Origin: Phytohabitans suffuscus
GTDB taxonomy: Bacteria > Actinomycetota > Actinomycetes > Mycobacteriales > Micromonosporaceae
Assembly (NCBI RefSeq): GCF_011764565.1
Contig: NZ_AP022871.1
Span: forward strand, 7,688,320-7,752,319
Length of the DNA: 64,000 bases
Direction of reading: 5' to 3'
Positions 62,582 to 64,000 of this stretch are shown here, piece after piece; position 1 is the stretch's first letter, and every line of letters begins with the position of its first letter. Below the pieces are notes generated by a model. The model worked only from the letters and a program-made list of their open reading frames with translations, was not told the origin of the DNA and made no database searches. Position numbers and translations under genes: made by a program.

Positions 62582-63490
62582 CTAGCTGATGTCGATGACG
62601 GCTTTGCCGGCCAGGCGTCTGGCGAGGAGTGCGTCGACCGCGCCGGCGGCGTGGTGCCAGGAGCCTCGCCAGCCCACCTGGACGGTGAGGGTGCCACGGG
62701 CGGCCAGGTCGAGGAGGGTGGTCAGGTCGGGGCCGGGGTTGGCGGCGTCGCCGAAGGATCGCAGGGTCTTGGCCGGCCCGAGGGCGAAGAGCGAGTTGGG
62801 TGGAAACACCGAGGGCGCACCGGACGCCGAGCCGATGCTCTGCAGGGTCCCGCCGGGCCTGAGCAGGCCCCAGGCCGCGACCAGCTGGGCGCCGCCCACG
62901 TTGTCCAGTACCACGTCGACCGGTTCGTCGATGCCCTCCAGGCCGACCGTCACCTCGCTCGCCCCGAGCTGGGCCAGCCCTTCGGCGCGCGGTGCTGAGC
63001 CGACCGACGCGATGACGTGGGCGCCGCCGAGGCGCGCGAGTTGGGTGGCGATCCTGCCGACGCCGCCGGCGGCGCCCGTGATGAGGACCCGGCGGCCCAG
63101 GACGGAGCCGGTGGCGCGCAAGGTCCGCAGGGCGGTGATGCCGATCAGGGGCAGTGCGGCGGCCTCGGCGAGGTCGACCGCGTCCGGGACAGCGGCCAGG
63201 CTGCCGGTGTCGAAGGCGGCCCGCTCGGCCCAGGCTCCGGCGCCGAGGGCGGCGACCCGCTCACCGGCGGCCGGCCCGGTGCCGTCCTCGGCCGCCCGCA
63301 GGACGTAGCCGGCCGCGTCGTACCCGAGCACGGTGCCGGCCGGCCCGGTCCCCAGAGACCGGGCCTCGCCGAAGTTCACCGACGCGTGCCTCACCTCGAC
63401 CAGCGCCTGGTCGGGTCTTGGCTTCGGCTCCGGGACCTCGGCCAGGTGGAAGCCTTGGGCGCTCTCCCGGGTGGCGATCAGTGCCCGCAC
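62582..63490 (-). CDS. Zinc-less medium-chain NADPH:quinone-type oxidoreductase
   Basis: A 302-aa MDR protein without catalytic- or structural-zinc cysteines: VEVRHASVNFGEARSLG, PLIGITALRTL, VLITGAAGGVGRIATQLARLGGAHVIASVG. Members reduce quinones or alpha,beta-unsaturated ketones. It is divergent from a TetR gene with about 90 bp between, so it is probably its target. Confidence 0.88.
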   Translation of the reverse strand: MRALIATRESAQGFHLAEVPEPKPRPDQALVEVRHASVNFGEARSLGTGPAGTVLGYDAAGYVLRAAEDGTGPAAGERVAALGAGAWAERAAFDTGSLAAVPDAVDLAEAAALPLIGITALRTLRATGSVLGRRVLITGAAGGVGRIATQLARLGGAHVIASVGSAPRAEGLAQLGASEVTVGLEGIDEPVDVVLDNVGGAQLVAAWGLLRPGGTLQSIGSASGAPSVFPPNSLFALGPAKTLRSFGDAANPGPDLTTLLDLAARGTLTVQVGWRGSWHHAAGAVDALLARRLAGKAVIDIS

Positions 63491-63534
63491 GGCGACACCT
63501 CCGATGACACGAAACGGACCGGCGGTCCGGTTGA

Positions 63535-63553
63535 TGTCCGGATACTATACGGA
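63535..63553. promoter_or_regulatory. Candidate TetR operator
   Basis: GTCCG and CGGAC arms separated by an AT-rich 9-nt centre (GATACTATA), between the divergent oxidoreductase and TetR genes. Further GTCCG half-sites flank it at 63520-63570. Confidence 0.5.
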
Positions 63554-63580
63554 CTTGTGGTCCGCTTCCTAGGGGGTGTG

Positions 63581-64000
63581 ATGGCGGCCGAACGGGCTGA
63601 CGCCGCGCGCAACCGCGAGGCGATCCTGCGCGCGACGGAGGAGCTGCTGGCGCTGCACGGTCCGGAGCGGATCTCGCTCGACGCGGTCGCCGCGCGGGCG
63701 GGTGTGGGCAAGGGCACCGTGTTCCGGCGGTTCGGCAGCCGCACCGGGCTCTTCCAGAGCCTGCTCGCCGAGCGTGCCGCCCGCATCCGTGCGGCGATCG
63801 ACGGCGGCCCGCCACCGCTCGGCCCCGGGGCGCCGCCTCGCGACCGGCTCCTGGCGTTCCTCGACGAGCTGGCCGGGCTCGCCGCGAAGAACATCGCGCT
63901 GATCGCCGCGCACGAGCAGGCCTGCGCGGCCGACAAGCACCAGGATCCCACCTATCGGCGCTGGCACGACCACCTCGCCGGCCTCGTCGGCCAGCTCCGC
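63581..64000 (+). CDS. TetR-family transcriptional regulator (3'-partial)
   Basis: The first 140 residues are present: NREAILRATEELLALHGPERISLDAVAARAGVGKGTVFRRFGSRTGLFQSLL is a clear TetR helix-turn-helix. The ligand domain continues past the window end (AHEQACAADKHQDPTYRRW). I use the ATG at 63581; the GTG immediately before at 63578 is possible. It probably represses the divergent oxidoreductase. Confidence 0.88.
   Translation, partial: MAAERADAARNREAILRATEELLALHGPERISLDAVAARAGVGKGTVFRRFGSRTGLFQSLLAERAARIRAAIDGGPPPLGPGAPPRDRLLAFLDELAGLAAKNIALIAAHEQACAADKHQDPTYRRWHDHLAGLVGQLR

Noticed and set aside
1..64000. tRNA, rRNA and replication-origin features
   Set aside because: I saw no cloverleaf-type tRNA sequence, rRNA segment or DnaA-box cluster; a dedicated scan would settle tRNAs.

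Overview
The window is high-GC DNA (G/C-biased third codon positions, many GTG starts, dense ATGA/GTGA stop-start overlaps) from an actinomycete. The gene mix (NDMA-dependent alcohol dehydrogenase, PucR and LacI regulators, GH62 with CBM13, nrdAB behind a cobalamin riboswitch, many CoA-linked catabolic enzymes) fits a large-genome soil or plant-associated genus, possibly Micromonosporaceae. That placement is inference; there is no rRNA to test it.

Layout. 1-14.1 kb is a catabolic block: acyl-CoA ligase, a reductive-dehalogenase-like Fe-S protein, VOC protein, NRAMP transporter, enoyl-CoA hydratase, two small accessory proteins, then a P450 system (P450, 3Fe-4S ferredoxin, flavin/2Fe-2S reductase) with a zinc alcohol dehydrogenase and a TRAP transporter. 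14.1-18.0 kb is mobile: two tandem IS5-family copies (one dead), a local duplication and a poorly conserved stretch. 18.0-31.6 kb is a second catabolic block: two metal-dependent amidohydrolases flanking a Rieske protein, NTF2-like protein, enoyl-CoA hydratase, VOC protein, a fused double class III CoA-transferase, alpha/beta hydrolase, aldo/keto reductase, MBL hydrolase, acyl-CoA ligase and a LacI regulator. 31.6-33.2 kb is a non-coding repeat cluster.

33.2-35.8 kb is an arsenic locus (ArsI-like lyase divergent from arsR-aquaporin-ArsN-like acetyltransferase-arsC), followed by a decayed CDF transporter and a secreted GH62 arabinofuranosidase. 38.0-42.8 kb has PucR, a GABA-type aminotransferase, an aldehyde dehydrogenase and a cupin. 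42.8-56.2 kb is the most interesting functional block: an ABC importer with a racemase-like protein, LLM-type oxidoreductase, bicupin, class III CoA-transferase, GntR regulator, acyl-CoA dehydrogenase and HyuB/HyuA-type hydantoinase/oxoprolinase subunits. Two near-identical 19-bp sites at 42.83 and 52.52 kb suggest one GntR regulon. 56.4-60.0 kb is a cobalamin riboswitch and class Ia ribonucleotide reductase nrdAB; then a MarR/azoreductase pair with striking operators, a second repeat cluster (61.3-62.6 kb) sharing modules with the first, and a zinc-less oxidoreductase divergent from a TetR regulator cut by the window end.

Nine apparent one-base deletions, mostly in G or C runs, interrupt eight otherwise well-preserved genes. 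All have the same sign, so I read them mainly as sequencing errors and annotate those genes as single frameshifted CDSs.
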